From contig JAFDIS010000006.1 of NCBI GenBank assembly GCA_019307945.1, positions 1 to 64,000 on the forward strand: 64,000 bases of DNA, given 5' to 3'. Source of the stretch: Deltaproteobacteria bacterium. GTDB taxonomy: Bacteria; Desulfobacterota; DSM-4660; Desulfatiglandales; Desulfatiglandaceae. Each line of letters opens with the position of its first letter. Position 1 is the stretch's first letter. The position numbers and the translations under genes are program-made. Shown here piece after piece: positions 37,689-45,858 of this stretch. The notes under the pieces are model-generated. The model saw only the letters and a program-made list of their open reading frames with translations. It did not search any database and was not told the DNA's origin.

Positions 37689-39370
37689 TTGGATCCCTCC
37701 TTGTGTGATTTGCGGCGTTGGGGAGCCGAGGGGGCCTCGGCGATGCGTCCGTTGAACATGCTGATCACCTCCTTGACGGGAGGGGGGAGCTCGCTTTTTC
37801 GCCCGGTCCGGTCCCCGGCCCCGGTCTCCCTGGCGGGCGGGGCCGGGGAAGCCGATTGGGATGACGTGGAACCCACGATACGTATCTTCATTTCCCGCTG
37901 GAAGAAGCGTTTGCAATGGCGGGAGAGCTGTTCCACGCGGTCGGGATCGTCGAAATAGTTGGCCGAAAAGGGCTGGCCGCCCCGGGCCAGCTCCAACAGG
38001 TTCCCCTGAAGTGCAGCACATCGCCATTCCCTGAGGATGCCGGCCATGGGTGGGCTTTCCCTGGATAGGTATTTGAGGAAGTCCTCCCATGCCTTGCCCG
38101 GATCGGGACCTGATCGTTCGGGGGCGCTGGCCTCGTCACGGGCTCCGGCCTCGGGGGATTCCTCCCAGCGTGCTTTAGTCTCCTTGGTCCCGAGTCCGTT
38201 GGAGGCCTGCACGGAGCCTGCGGCGCGGACCAGTCTCTCCTCCAGGTTCGAAAGCCGGTTCAGGAGCTGTTCCAGAGACAATCCGTCTCCGAGGCGGGAA
38301 AGGCGAATCAACGTGGTTTCCAGCAGAAGACGCGGGTGGGAAGTGAAGCGCAGGGCCTCCTCCCTGTGGATGAGCAGGTCCAGGATCAAGCGTAGTTTGT
38401 CTCGTCCGGCCTTCTCGGCCAGGGCCCTGCATGTGTTCCGGTCCTGGTCGCTGAGGTCCAGGATGCTGTCGTCCGGGGAAATGAGACACACCAGCAGGTT
38501 TCGAAACTGTTCCATGAGGTTGCGGTAAAATACCTTGAGATCGTGCCCACTGATGTAGAGGCGGTCTATGATCCGAAGGCATTCGTCCGCGGCGCCTTCC
38601 AGCACTGCCTCACAGGTATGGAGTACCAGGGAACGGTCCACCACGCCCAGGATGTCGGTGATTCGATCGTCCGGTACCCGGGGGCCCGTGAACGAGACCA
38701 CTTGGTCCAAGAGACTCTGGGCGTCCCTCATGCCGCCTTCCGATTCCCGGGCCAGGAGTGTCAGCCCCGTCCTGCTGATCTCGATTCCTTCACTGTCGGC
38801 GATCCGGGCCAGGTGCTCCACCATCTTGGCGATGGGGATTCGCTTGAAGTCGAAGCGCTGACAGCGGGACAGGATGGTTACCGGCACCTTGTGAGGTTCG
38901 GTGGTGGCAAAAATGAACTTGACGTGCTCCGGAGGCTCTTCCAGGGTTTTCAGCAGGGCGTTGAAGGCCGGCAGGGTGAGCATGTGTACTTCGTCGATGA
39001 TGTAGACCCGGTATCGGCTCGCCGAGGGCATGTACTTGACGTTTTCCCGCAACTCCCGGATCTCGTCGATGCCGCGGTTGCTGGCCCCGTCGATTTCCTG
39101 GACGTCCACCGAACTGCCGTCCGTGATTTCCCGGCAGGACCGGCAGGTGTTGCACGGATCCCCTTTCCCGCCCGATTCGCAGTTGATGGCCTTGGCCAGA
39201 ATGCGGGCCACCGAGGTCTTCCCCACTCCCCTCGGCCCGCCGAACAGGTAGGCGTGTGCCAGTCGATCCCGCTCCAGGGCGTTGAGAAGGGTCTGGGTGA
39301 CGTGTTCCTGGCCCACCACGTCCTGGAAACGTTGGGGCCGCCATTTTCTGGCCAAGACTTCGTAGGTCAT
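37685..39370 (-). CDS. dnaX: DNA polymerase III subunit tau (gamma/tau)
   Basis: The 561-aa clamp-loader ATPase has the N-terminal motif RKWRPQRFQDVVGQEHV, Walker A GGPRGVGKTS, a four-cysteine zinc module (CESGGKGDPCNTCRSC), DEVHML and the sensor-1 region ATTEPHKVP. A proline-rich linker leads to a C-terminal tau-specific domain. ATG 39370 gives the family start MTYEVLARKWRP. It is first of a coupled dnaX-ybaB-recR-glcD-like series. Confidence 0.97.
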   Translation of the reverse strand: MTYEVLARKWRPQRFQDVVGQEHVTQTLLNALERDRLAHAYLFGGPRGVGKTSVARILAKAINCESGGKGDPCNTCRSCREITDGSSVDVQEIDGASNRGIDEIRELRENVKYMPSASRYRVYIIDEVHMLTLPAFNALLKTLEEPPEHVKFIFATTEPHKVPVTILSRCQRFDFKRIPIAKMVEHLARIADSEGIEISRTGLTLLARESEGGMRDAQSLLDQVVSFTGPRVPDDRITDILGVVDRSLVLHTCEAVLEGAADECLRIIDRLYISGHDLKVFYRNLMEQFRNLLVCLISPDDSILDLSDQDRNTCRALAEKAGRDKLRLILDLLIHREEALRFTSHPRLLLETTLIRLSRLGDGLSLEQLLNRLSNLEERLVRAAGSVQASNGLGTKETKARWEESPEAGARDEASAPERSGPDPGKAWEDFLKYLSRESPPMAGILREWRCAALQGNLLELARGGQPFSANYFDDPDRVEQLSRHCKRFFQREMKIRIVGSTSSQSASPAPPARETGAGDRTGRKSELPPPVKEVISMFNGRIAEAPSAPQRRKSHKEGSK

Positions 39371-39656
39371 CACTGATCCGCTGCTTCACGGCCCCGGGAG
39401 GCTGCAGGGCCGGCTGAAAAATCACCCTTTCGGGGTCTTTTGGTCCTTCTCCCCGATCGGTCCCTGAGCCGTTGCCGTGGGGTTTTCCCGGGGGGGAGAG
39501 GAGGCTGTGGGCGAGACCGCAATCGCTATGAACAGCTCCCCTGCTCTTGAACCGGTCCCGGGCTGTAAGCTGGATGGCGATGCCGGGGCGGCGGAGGCCA
39601 GGCCGGGCTGCTGGTTGGTTTCGAGCGTCCGACAAGGGATACGTGGCGGTGGTACG

Positions 39657-39751
39657 TGGCGGAGAGAGAGGGATTCGAACCCTCGGTACCACGTTTTGGT
39701 GGTACACGCGATTTCCAGTCGCGCTCCTTCGGCCAGCTCGGACATCTCTCC
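39657..39751 (-). tRNA. tRNA-Ser(GGA)
   Basis: On the minus strand a 95-nt class II tRNA runs from GGAGAGATGTCCGAG to CTCTCTCCGCCA. It has a 7-bp acceptor stem, anticodon GGA (context ACTGGAAATC), a long variable arm, the T-loop GGTTCGAATCC and an encoded CCA end with G discriminator. Confidence 0.95.
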
Positions 39752-39832
39752 GCGCGACCACGCACCCGGCGGCCGCCTTGAGCCCCCGGCTCCCCGGTGG
39801 GCGGCACATCGAAACGGATGTGCCCTAAATTT

Positions 39833-39928
39833 TGGCGGAGAGGGTGGGATTCGAACCCACGTGCCCCGCTCTTCACGGGACAAGTCGATTTCGAGTCGAC
39901 CCCGTTACGACCACTTCGGTACCTCTCC
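39833..39928 (-). tRNA. tRNA-Ser(CGA)
   Basis: On the minus strand a 96-nt class II tRNA runs from GGAGAGGTACCGAAG to CCTCTCCGCCA. It has anticodon CGA (context ACTCGAAATC), a long variable arm, the T-loop GGTTCGAATCC and an encoded CCA with G discriminator. Its first 24 nt also form the end of the tadA reading frame. Confidence 0.95.
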
Positions 39929-40408
39929 GGTATCGGACCGCCTTGGGATCTTTCCACGCCGCATCCGGAAGAACTCCCGGATCAGACGGCGGCAGCCCTC
40001 TTCCCTGACTCCGGTGATCAGCTCTACATGGTGATTCAACCGGCGGTCTGCGGCCAGGTTGTACAGCGACCCCGCCGCACCGGACTTCGTGTCCCACGCC
40101 CCGAACGCCAGGCGGGCGATTCTGGCCTGAAGGATCGCCCCCATGCACATGGGGCAGGGCTCGATGGTCACCGCCATCACCATACCCGGTAAGCGGTAAT
40201 TACGCACCCGGCAGCAAGCCTCCCGCAGGGCCAGGATCTCTGCATGGGCCGTGGGATCGTTCAGGGCGATGAGGCGATTGTGGGCCCTCGAAATCACGGT
40301 CCCGTCGCCCCGGGCCACCACGGCCCCCACCGGAACCTCTCCTTCCGCAAAGGCCTTCTCCGCCTCACGCAAGGCTTCTTCCATGAGTCGGTTCCAGTCG
40401 AGATCCAT
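39905..40408 (-). CDS. tadA: tRNA-specific adenosine deaminase
   Basis: The 167-aa cytidine-deaminase-fold enzyme converts A34 to inosine in tRNA-Arg(ACG). It has the HAE zinc and catalytic motif (PTAHAEILAL) and PCPMCMGA. The last eight codons (GEVPKWS and stop) lie inside the tRNA-Ser(CGA) gene, so the two overlap by 24 nt. ATG 40408 lies only about 5 bases after the likely transcription start, so the message may be nearly leaderless. Confidence 0.94.
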   Translation of the reverse strand: MDLDWNRLMEEALREAEKAFAEGEVPVGAVVARGDGTVISRAHNRLIALNDPTAHAEILALREACCRVRNYRLPGMVMAVTIEPCPMCMGAILQARIARLAFGAWDTKSGAAGSLYNLAADRRLNHHVELITGVREEGCRRLIREFFRMRRGKIPRRSDTGEVPKWS

Positions 40409-40419
40409 GAGAGTCAATA

Positions 40420-40448
40420 TCTTTACATGTTCGGGCCCTTTAGGTCAA
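40420..40448 (-). promoter_or_regulatory. Sigma-70-type promoter candidate of tadA and the tRNA-Ser genes
   Basis: On the minus strand, TTGACC (40448-40443) and TAAAGA (40425-40420) are 17 bp apart. The start point would fall around 40413, right before the tadA ATG. Confidence 0.45.
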
Positions 40449-40564
40449 CCGGATAGTTTGGCTCCAACCCCCTTGCGATGCCTTGAAAAGGGCGTTATGA
40501 TTCGATTTCCGAACACCGCCGGAAGCGGGAGTCGGCGGTGGGCGCCGGAGGCAGGGGGAAGAGC

Positions 40565-40885
40565 ATGCAGTGGGAAGAAACCATTGTGACGGAGGAAGAG
40601 ATCCGCAAGGAGAAGGAGCGGGCCCGAAGACTTCGCAAGACCCACTGGTGGCAAAGGAAGATCGAGCGGGGCGTCTGTTATTACTGCCGGACCCACGTGG
40701 GCCGGGACGGACTCACCATGGATCACATCGTACCCTTGAGCCGCGGGGGCAAGAGCCGGAAGGGTAACATCGTGGCGTGCTGCAAGGAATGCAACAACCG
40801 AAAGCAGAGCCTCCTTCCCGTGGAATGGGAAGAATACCTGGACCGTCTCGCCCGGGAAGACCGGGCAAAAGAGGACACCTCTTGA
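40565..40885 (+). CDS. HNH endonuclease-fold protein
   Basis: The 106-aa protein has the HNH motif with structural zinc cysteines: CYYC-x-THVG, then LTMDHIVPLSRGGKSRKGNIVACCKECNNRK. Stand-alone HNH proteins of this type are common, and their substrate is unknown. ATG 40565 has a GGGGGAAGAG site. The N-terminal helix is charged. No phage or restriction genes are adjacent. Confidence 0.85.
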   Translation: MQWEETIVTEEEIRKEKERARRLRKTHWWQRKIERGVCYYCRTHVGRDGLTMDHIVPLSRGGKSRKGNIVACCKECNNRKQSLLPVEWEEYLDRLAREDRAKEDTS

Positions 40886-41287
40886 GGTCGAAGCATCGCC
40901 TACACCCCGGGGGACCCGCTCCCTCGCATCCCCCCTCCCGTCCCTCTTTTTCTGTGGGCATCTTTGACGGGGATGGCCCCTCCTGATTTTTCAAGCATCC
41001 TTCAGCTCCTATCAAAAAACTCATCTTATCATATGGTTATCCCCATCCTTTCTCGAACTGAGTCTTTGGCACTTTTCTTGCTAATAGACTAATAGGTGCG
41101 GCCCCACTGGTTTTTTCTTGGCAGGGTGACGCCTCTCCTTAAGGTTCGGGTGCCGAACGTCGATAATGCATATGAGAGCGTCGAAACATCCCCGGTGAGA
41201 TCTCGGATGCGTTGTGCCGCCACTGCTGTGCGGCCCCTGGGTCGAGGTGCTTTCGAGGATCGATCCACGGATCGGGAGGACAGATCA
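40886..41287. other. Intergenic region with sigma-54 promoter and long leader
   Basis: This 402-bp stretch holds an AT-richer segment (about 40990-41045), the -24/-12 promoter at 41067-41082 and a roughly 195-nt leader before the Roadblock gene. The leader stays open in the Roadblock frame back to a GTG at 41096, but that GTG lies at the expected transcription start, so I do not treat it as coding. I see no clear enhancer palindrome. Confidence 0.6.
41067..41082 (+). promoter_or_regulatory. Sigma-54 (-24/-12) promoter of the Roadblock/MglA operon
   Basis: TGGCAC-N5-TTGCT matches the consensus, with GG at 41068-41069 and GC at 41080-41081 spaced by exactly 10 bp. Transcription should begin near 41093. 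No activator gene lies beside it, so a distant sigma-54 regulator must act here. Confidence 0.85.
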
Positions 41288-41692
41288 TTGACGTACGCCT
41301 TGGAACAGAGCCAGTTGGACGGCATTGAGTCGATTCTGCAGGAGGATTTCATCGATCTGGGGGTCCACTGCGCCTTCCTGATCGACATGGCCGGCAACAT
41401 CATCGCCAGCCTGGACAACGCCCGGCACAAACACGACGTCTACTCCCTGGCCGCACTGGCGGCCGGTAATTTCGGTGCCGTGAGCGCCATGGCCAAGATG
41501 ATCGGAGAGGAGGATTTTTCCCTGCTCTTTCACAAAGGAACGGCGGAGAGTATCCACTTCAGCAAAGTCATGAACGAGTTCCTGCTGATTACCATCTTCG
41601 GGAAAGAAGTTTCCCTGGGCTTTTTGCGGTTGAAGGTGAGTGAAGCGATCGAAAAGATCAAGACGATCCTGGAACCGGCATATGCACCCTGA
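41288..41692 (+). CDS. Roadblock/LC7 domain protein (MglB-like)
   Basis: The 134-aa protein is one Roadblock/LC7 domain (DFIDLGVHCAFLIDMAGNIIAS, then SLAALAAGNFGAVSAMAKMIG). MglB-type proteins are GTPase-activating partners of MglA, and an MglA-type GTPase follows 59 bp later. The TTG start at 41288 has a GGGAGG site at 8-base spacing. It is first gene of the sigma-54 operon. Confidence 0.87.
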   Translation: MTYALEQSQLDGIESILQEDFIDLGVHCAFLIDMAGNIIASLDNARHKHDVYSLAALAAGNFGAVSAMAKMIGEEDFSLLFHKGTAESIHFSKVMNEFLLITIFGKEVSLGFLRLKVSEAIEKIKTILEPAYAP

Positions 41693-41751
41693 GTCGCGCG
41701 TGAGGCGCCGCGCGGTACCATGCTTGACTTGGAAAATCGAGGCGGATCCGG

Positions 41752-42357
41752 ATGGCTTTCATCAATCTCAAAAAGAGAGAAGTTCAGGTCAAAATCGTCT
41801 ACTACGGCCCCGGCAGGGGCGGCAAGACGACAAACCTGGAATATATTTACAATAAGTTCAACCAGCGTATCCAGACCCAAATGGTCACCATCAAGACCCA
41901 GGGAGACCGCACGCTGTTTTTTGATTTTCTGCCTTTCGACATGGGCAAGATCAAAGGCTATGACGTAAAAGTCCAGCTTTACACGGTGCCGGGGCAGGTG
42001 AAATACAACGCAACGCGCAAACTGGTCCTACGGGGCGTGGACGGTGTGGTGTTCGTGGCGGATTCCATGACGGTGCGCCGAAAGCACAATATGCTCTCTT
42101 TGAAAAACCTGCAGCAGAACCTGGCCTCCTATAAAAAAAGCATCTTCAAGGTCCCCCTGGTCCTGCAGTTCAACAAACGAGATCTGGCCGAACAGGGAAT
42201 ACCTCTACTTTCCCTCGAGACCATGCAACGGGATCTCAACACGCACCTGAAGGCCCCGACTTTCGAGGCGAGCGCAATCGTGGGGACCAATGTGCCGGAA
42301 ACGCTCAAAAAGATCATATCAATGACAATGCTGTCCCTGGAAAAGGAACTGAAGTAG
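41752..42357 (+). CDS. MglA-type small Ras-like GTPase
   Basis: The 201-aa GTPase has a P-loop (GPGRGGKTTN), a G3 region with TVPGQ instead of DxxGQ, as is characteristic of the MglA family, and the guanine-specificity motif NKRDL. MglA proteins set cell polarity and control motility machinery, switched by Roadblock proteins. It has an ATG start, and the gene downstream begins 11 bp later. Confidence 0.93.
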   Translation: MAFINLKKREVQVKIVYYGPGRGGKTTNLEYIYNKFNQRIQTQMVTIKTQGDRTLFFDFLPFDMGKIKGYDVKVQLYTVPGQVKYNATRKLVLRGVDGVVFVADSMTVRRKHNMLSLKNLQQNLASYKKSIFKVPLVLQFNKRDLAEQGIPLLSLETMQRDLNTHLKAPTFEASAIVGTNVPETLKKIISMTMLSLEKELK

Positions 42358-42368
42358 GAGGTGAGCTG

Positions 42369-43064
42369 GTGGACGAGGAGGCGAGGAAGACCTTTGCAGA
42401 CGAGGTAGACAGCCGCCTGGAGGACCTCTTCGGCGAAGATGAAAAACCGACCGGAGAAGATGCCCCTTCTCTGGAAGACCTGGAGATCGCCGTGGAGGCG
42501 GATCCGGCCGAGGAGGTCGTGGAGGCTCTTTTGGGAAAGGACGAGGTGCCGACGGCGCAGGATCTTCCGGAAGCCGAGCCCGGTGGGACCGCGGGCGAGA
42601 CGTCTCCGTTGAGAGAATTGCGTTCCATGGTTCTTTCCATCGACTGGGAAATTACGGATGAAGTCATGGGGACTTTCCTGGACCAGGTGGAGAGCCTCAA
42701 GGGCGCCTACGGACAAGACCGGTGGGCCTCTTTACTGCTTCAGGGGCTTTCCTCCCTGGGGCGGTACATCCGGAGACGCAAGGGAAAGGCCCATCCCAAT
42801 TCCATCAACGTACTCAAGTCTCTTTACGGGAGTCTCGAAAAGGTGGTCCTTCCCGGCAAGGCGGACGAAGATGAGAAGAAACGTATAGTTGCGCGGGAGC
42901 TGGAACGATTCCGCGAACTGAAAAAGGATGTGGCAGTCGGCAGGGGCCGTGCCGCAACGGTGCTGCAGCGGCCGGCCCTGGAAGAGATCAAGGAAGTAAT
43001 CCGGTCGGAATTCGCCAAACTCCGGGCCGAACTGCGGTCCATGCTGCAAGGCAAGTCCGACTGA
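42369..43064 (+). CDS. Acidic protein of unknown function in the Mgl operon
   Basis: The 231-aa protein has a strongly acidic N-terminal half (residues 1-80, rich in Glu and Asp). A helical domain follows (about 85-165, including VLSIDWEITDEVMGTFLDQV and LLLQGLSSLGRYIRRRKG), then a charged coiled coil (170-231). The middle resembles a four-helix bundle. It could tether the GTPase or its GAP, but this is speculation. The GTG start has GGAGG upstream, 11 bp after the GTPase gene. Confidence 0.75.
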   Translation: MDEEARKTFADEVDSRLEDLFGEDEKPTGEDAPSLEDLEIAVEADPAEEVVEALLGKDEVPTAQDLPEAEPGGTAGETSPLRELRSMVLSIDWEITDEVMGTFLDQVESLKGAYGQDRWASLLLQGLSSLGRYIRRRKGKAHPNSINVLKSLYGSLEKVVLPGKADEDEKKRIVARELERFRELKKDVAVGRGRAATVLQRPALEEIKEVIRSEFAKLRAELRSMLQGKSD

Positions 43065-43117
43065 ACCGCCGATGTCCGCCCGAGTCCAGGGGCTTTGTGC
43101 GGCGGTGAGGCGTTAGT

Positions 43118-43585
43118 ATGAAGGGACCGGCGAGGAAGACCTCAGAGGCCGTCTATCGGCGTTCGGACAGGAAAGACATGGGAGAGTTTTCCCTGGACGC
43201 CATAATGCTGAATGTCCTCATGGAACTGGACGGCCGCAGCAGCGTGGCGCAGGTGGCCGAGCGTCTGAGGAGGCCTGCGAGGGAAGTGGAAGGCCTCATA
43301 GCGCGTCTGCTCAAGCTGAAACTGGTGGAACCCGTGGAGGGAGGCAGGGTCCTGGGTGCCAAGGAGTTTTTCCGGATGCTTACCGCGCAGATGTCTCTGG
43401 CCGTAGGTCCCATTGCGCAGATCCTCGTGGAGGATGCGCTGGCGGAAATGGGACTCGTCCAGCCCGCCTTTCCATTGGGGCGTGCCGCGGAATTGGTGGA
43501 CCATCTGGCCCGGGAAATCAATCGTGAGGACAAACGGATGGTTTTCAAGCGCAACATGCTCGAGTGGATGAAGAACGGGGCCTGA
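43118..43585 (+). CDS. Winged-helix-like protein of unknown function in the Mgl operon
   Basis: Residues 20-75 of the 155-aa protein (DAIMLNVLMELDGRSSVAQVAERLRRPAREVEGLIARLLKLKLVEP, noted by the SVAQVAERL and LLKLKLVEPV segments) look like a winged helix. The C-terminal half is helical (LVEDALAEMG, then AELVDHLAREI). DNA binding is not assured because such folds also mediate protein contacts. ATG start with a GGTGAGG site. Confidence 0.7.
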   Translation: MKGPARKTSEAVYRRSDRKDMGEFSLDAIMLNVLMELDGRSSVAQVAERLRRPAREVEGLIARLLKLKLVEPVEGGRVLGAKEFFRMLTAQMSLAVGPIAQILVEDALAEMGLVQPAFPLGRAAELVDHLAREINREDKRMVFKRNMLEWMKNGA

Positions 43586-43605
43586 AGCATGAGGGAGTTT
43601 TCATC

Positions 43606-44799
43606 ATGATCGTCATTTGTGAAGAGTGCGGCAAAAAATACCGCATCGATCCCGAACGGATCAAAGGGAAGGAAGGACGGTTCAGGTGCAAGGCCTGCGG
43701 GCACATCGTCCGCGTGGTCAAGCCGGAGCCCGAGGCCCCGGAAATCACCATTGAGATCGGGAGCCCGTCTGTCGGGGCGGCTCCAGAGAGCCGGGAGAGT
43801 CCGGGAGGGTCTCCTGCGTCCGACGATGGGTTGGGGGAAGAAAAGGAAGGCCCTGAAAAAGGCCCCGCCCCTGCGGAAGAAAGCGGGGCTTCCGTGGTCA
43901 CGGCAAAAACCCGCAAGGGCCCGGGTCTTCGCCTCAAGATGTTTTTGCTCTTTTTTCTGATCCCCATGGTTTTCATAGCCGCGGCGGGACTCCTCTACCT
44001 GCGTCAGATGCAGAATCTCTCGACCCTCATCACCCGGGAGAGCACCGCAATGGTGAAGCGATTCGCTGAGAGGGCCATCGCCGAGAAGGCCCACTCCGTT
44101 GCGGCCCAGGTGCAGTTGAGTTTGAAGAACCGCAAGGGTCTCAAGAAAACTCAGCTCAATGATGACCCGGCATTCCGGGCCGTCGCGGTCCAGAAAGTGG
44201 GAAAAACGGGGTACACGGCCCTCTATGAACGGCCGGGCAAGGACGGAGTGTGGCGGACATGGGTCCACGTAAATCCCAAGATCATCGGTATCGACATGAG
44301 CAAGCTCAAGAAACCCCTGGGGGAAAATTTCCCGGGCTTCTGGCGTGTCTATACCGGCGTCAAGGGCGGCAGGGAAGCCAAGGGCTACTACACCTGGCGG
44401 GACAAGGACGGCGCCTTCCGTGACAAGTTCATGGTTTGCACGCCCGTACCCGGTACTCGGTTCGTCGTGGCCGCCACCACCTATGTTGATGAATTCACAA
44501 AAGATGTTTCGGCCCTCCGGGAAAGGGCGCGATCTGTAACCGAAAGGACGAAGCAGATAGTCCTGCTGATCCTGGGCTGCACACTGGTCCTGGTGGGCGC
44601 CGTGGTATCACTCTACGGACACGCCCTGACTCGAAAGATTCGGACCCTCACGGACGTGGCCGAGCGCATCAGCGTGGGGGACCTGGAGGCGGAGATCCCG
44701 GTCCGGTCCGGGGATGAGATCGGTGCCCTTGCGGAGGCCATCGAGCGCATGCAGGAGAGCATTCGCCTTTCCATCGAGAGGCTCCGGCGACGGAGGTAG
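43606..44799 (+). CDS. Zinc-ribbon, Cache and HAMP membrane receptor without output domain
   Basis: The 397-aa protein has an MJ0042-type zinc ribbon at the cytoplasmic N-terminus (CEEC-x20-CKAC), a linker and a membrane segment at about 112-135 (MFLLFFLIPMVFIAAAGLLYL). Next come a single Cache-type periplasmic domain (about 140-305), a second membrane segment (about 315-340) and a HAMP domain (345-397). It ends after HAMP with no kinase, methyl-accepting or cyclase domain. The signal must pass to a separate protein, plausibly others in this operon. Confidence 0.85.
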   Translation: MIVICEECGKKYRIDPERIKGKEGRFRCKACGHIVRVVKPEPEAPEITIEIGSPSVGAAPESRESPGGSPASDDGLGEEKEGPEKGPAPAEESGASVVTAKTRKGPGLRLKMFLLFFLIPMVFIAAAGLLYLRQMQNLSTLITRESTAMVKRFAERAIAEKAHSVAAQVQLSLKNRKGLKKTQLNDDPAFRAVAVQKVGKTGYTALYERPGKDGVWRTWVHVNPKIIGIDMSKLKKPLGENFPGFWRVYTGVKGGREAKGYYTWRDKDGAFRDKFMVCTPVPGTRFVVAATTYVDEFTKDVSALRERARSVTERTKQIVLLILGCTLVLVGAVVSLYGHALTRKIRTLTDVAERISVGDLEAEIPVRSGDEIGALAEAIERMQESIRLSIERLRRRR

Positions 44800-44819
44800 G
44801 CGGACAATCGGGGGAGCGT

Positions 44820-45812
44820 ATGATCATCGTTCCAAAGGAAAGACCCGTAATCGCGAGGCTCAACAGCTACTATGTAGACGTCCCCAAACTCTTTGAGCAT
44901 TACCAGGGCGAGCTTGGGGCCGGCGGTATCCACTTCAAGGGGCCGGGATCCGAGGGGATCATCTTTTTCGACAAGGATGAGATGCTCAATGCGGTCTTCC
45001 GCCGAAAAGGAGAGACCATTTACGGTCGAGAGGCCGCCGGGCGGATTTTCCAGGAGGCCCCGAACGCATCCTACGAGATCGACGTTTATCGGATCGATTC
45101 CGAACAGATCTATTTCTGGGCCAATATCCCGTCCTCCCAGGATGTCTACCGAAATCTCACAACGGATTTTACGGACCTGGAAGGACTCATCAGGAAGATG
45201 CGAGCGGAAAAGCTGACCGGTTTCATCGACGTGGCCATCGACAAGGGCATGGAGGGAGGTCTCATCCTCTTCAACCAGGGGGAAATCATCGGGGGCTCCT
45301 ATTCCTGGGCCCGGGGTAACCTGGATGGATCCATCAGGAACCTCAAGATCCTGATCAAGAAGAGCAGAGACAGGGGCGGGGTGTTCCAGGTATGCAGAAT
45401 TCCTTCCTCCCAGCAGGAATTGAAGGCCGGGCCGGGCATGCCTCCCGTTGCTGGGCAGGGGGATCTGTGCGGGCCGCTGGCGGATCTGTTGGCGGCCCTG
45501 GAAGGCCTGTTCCGGTCCAACCGGAAGTTCAAAAAGGACTTCGGGACCGTGCTTCGCAAGAAATTCGTCGAGAAGGCGGATCGTTACGCATTTCTGGACC
45601 CCTTTGCCGGTGAATTTCGCTACGCGAACCAGGAAGTGGTCTTTACGGGCCGGGCCGCTCATCAGGACCTTGTCCCGGCGGTAATGGAATGTGCCCTGGA
45701 ATTGGCCTGTGAGTACGGGATGGATGGCCCTTACCGGAAAGTCTTCGATTCGTGGCGCGGGCGATACGCGAATGAACTGGCGGGGGCCGGGGTGGAACCC
45801 CCCGATGAATAA
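44820..45812 (+). CDS. Unknown protein with a PATAN-like segment in the Mgl operon
   Basis: The 330-aa soluble protein has no membrane segment. One stretch (KLTGFIDVAIDKGMEGGLILF, then NQGEIIGGSY) resembles the strand-loop-strand core of PATAN/DUF4388 domains, with the same ILF-x-x-GEI pattern found in the response regulator two genes on. The rest, including a helical C-terminal region (about 235-320), is not recognised. ATG start with GGGGGAG upstream. Confidence 0.7.
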   Translation: MIIVPKERPVIARLNSYYVDVPKLFEHYQGELGAGGIHFKGPGSEGIIFFDKDEMLNAVFRRKGETIYGREAAGRIFQEAPNASYEIDVYRIDSEQIYFWANIPSSQDVYRNLTTDFTDLEGLIRKMRAEKLTGFIDVAIDKGMEGGLILFNQGEIIGGSYSWARGNLDGSIRNLKILIKKSRDRGGVFQVCRIPSSQQELKAGPGMPPVAGQGDLCGPLADLLAALEGLFRSNRKFKKDFGTVLRKKFVEKADRYAFLDPFAGEFRYANQEVVFTGRAAHQDLVPAVMECALELACEYGMDGPYRKVFDSWRGRYANELAGAGVEPPDE

Positions 45813-45858
45813 ATCACCGAAGGCGCTCCGGGCAGGAACATGGAAGGAAGCCTGAGGT

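Noticed and set aside
37791-37803. A-AAA-AGC run in dnaX as a programmed frameshift for gamma
   Set aside because: It is not the A-AAA-AAG slippery heptamer, and no following hairpin or Shine-Dalgarno enhancer was evident.
39371-39656. 4.5S/SRP RNA gene (ffs) upstream of dnaX, a common location
   Set aside because: I looked for the conserved GGAAGCAGC and GGTCAGG core on both strands and did not find it.
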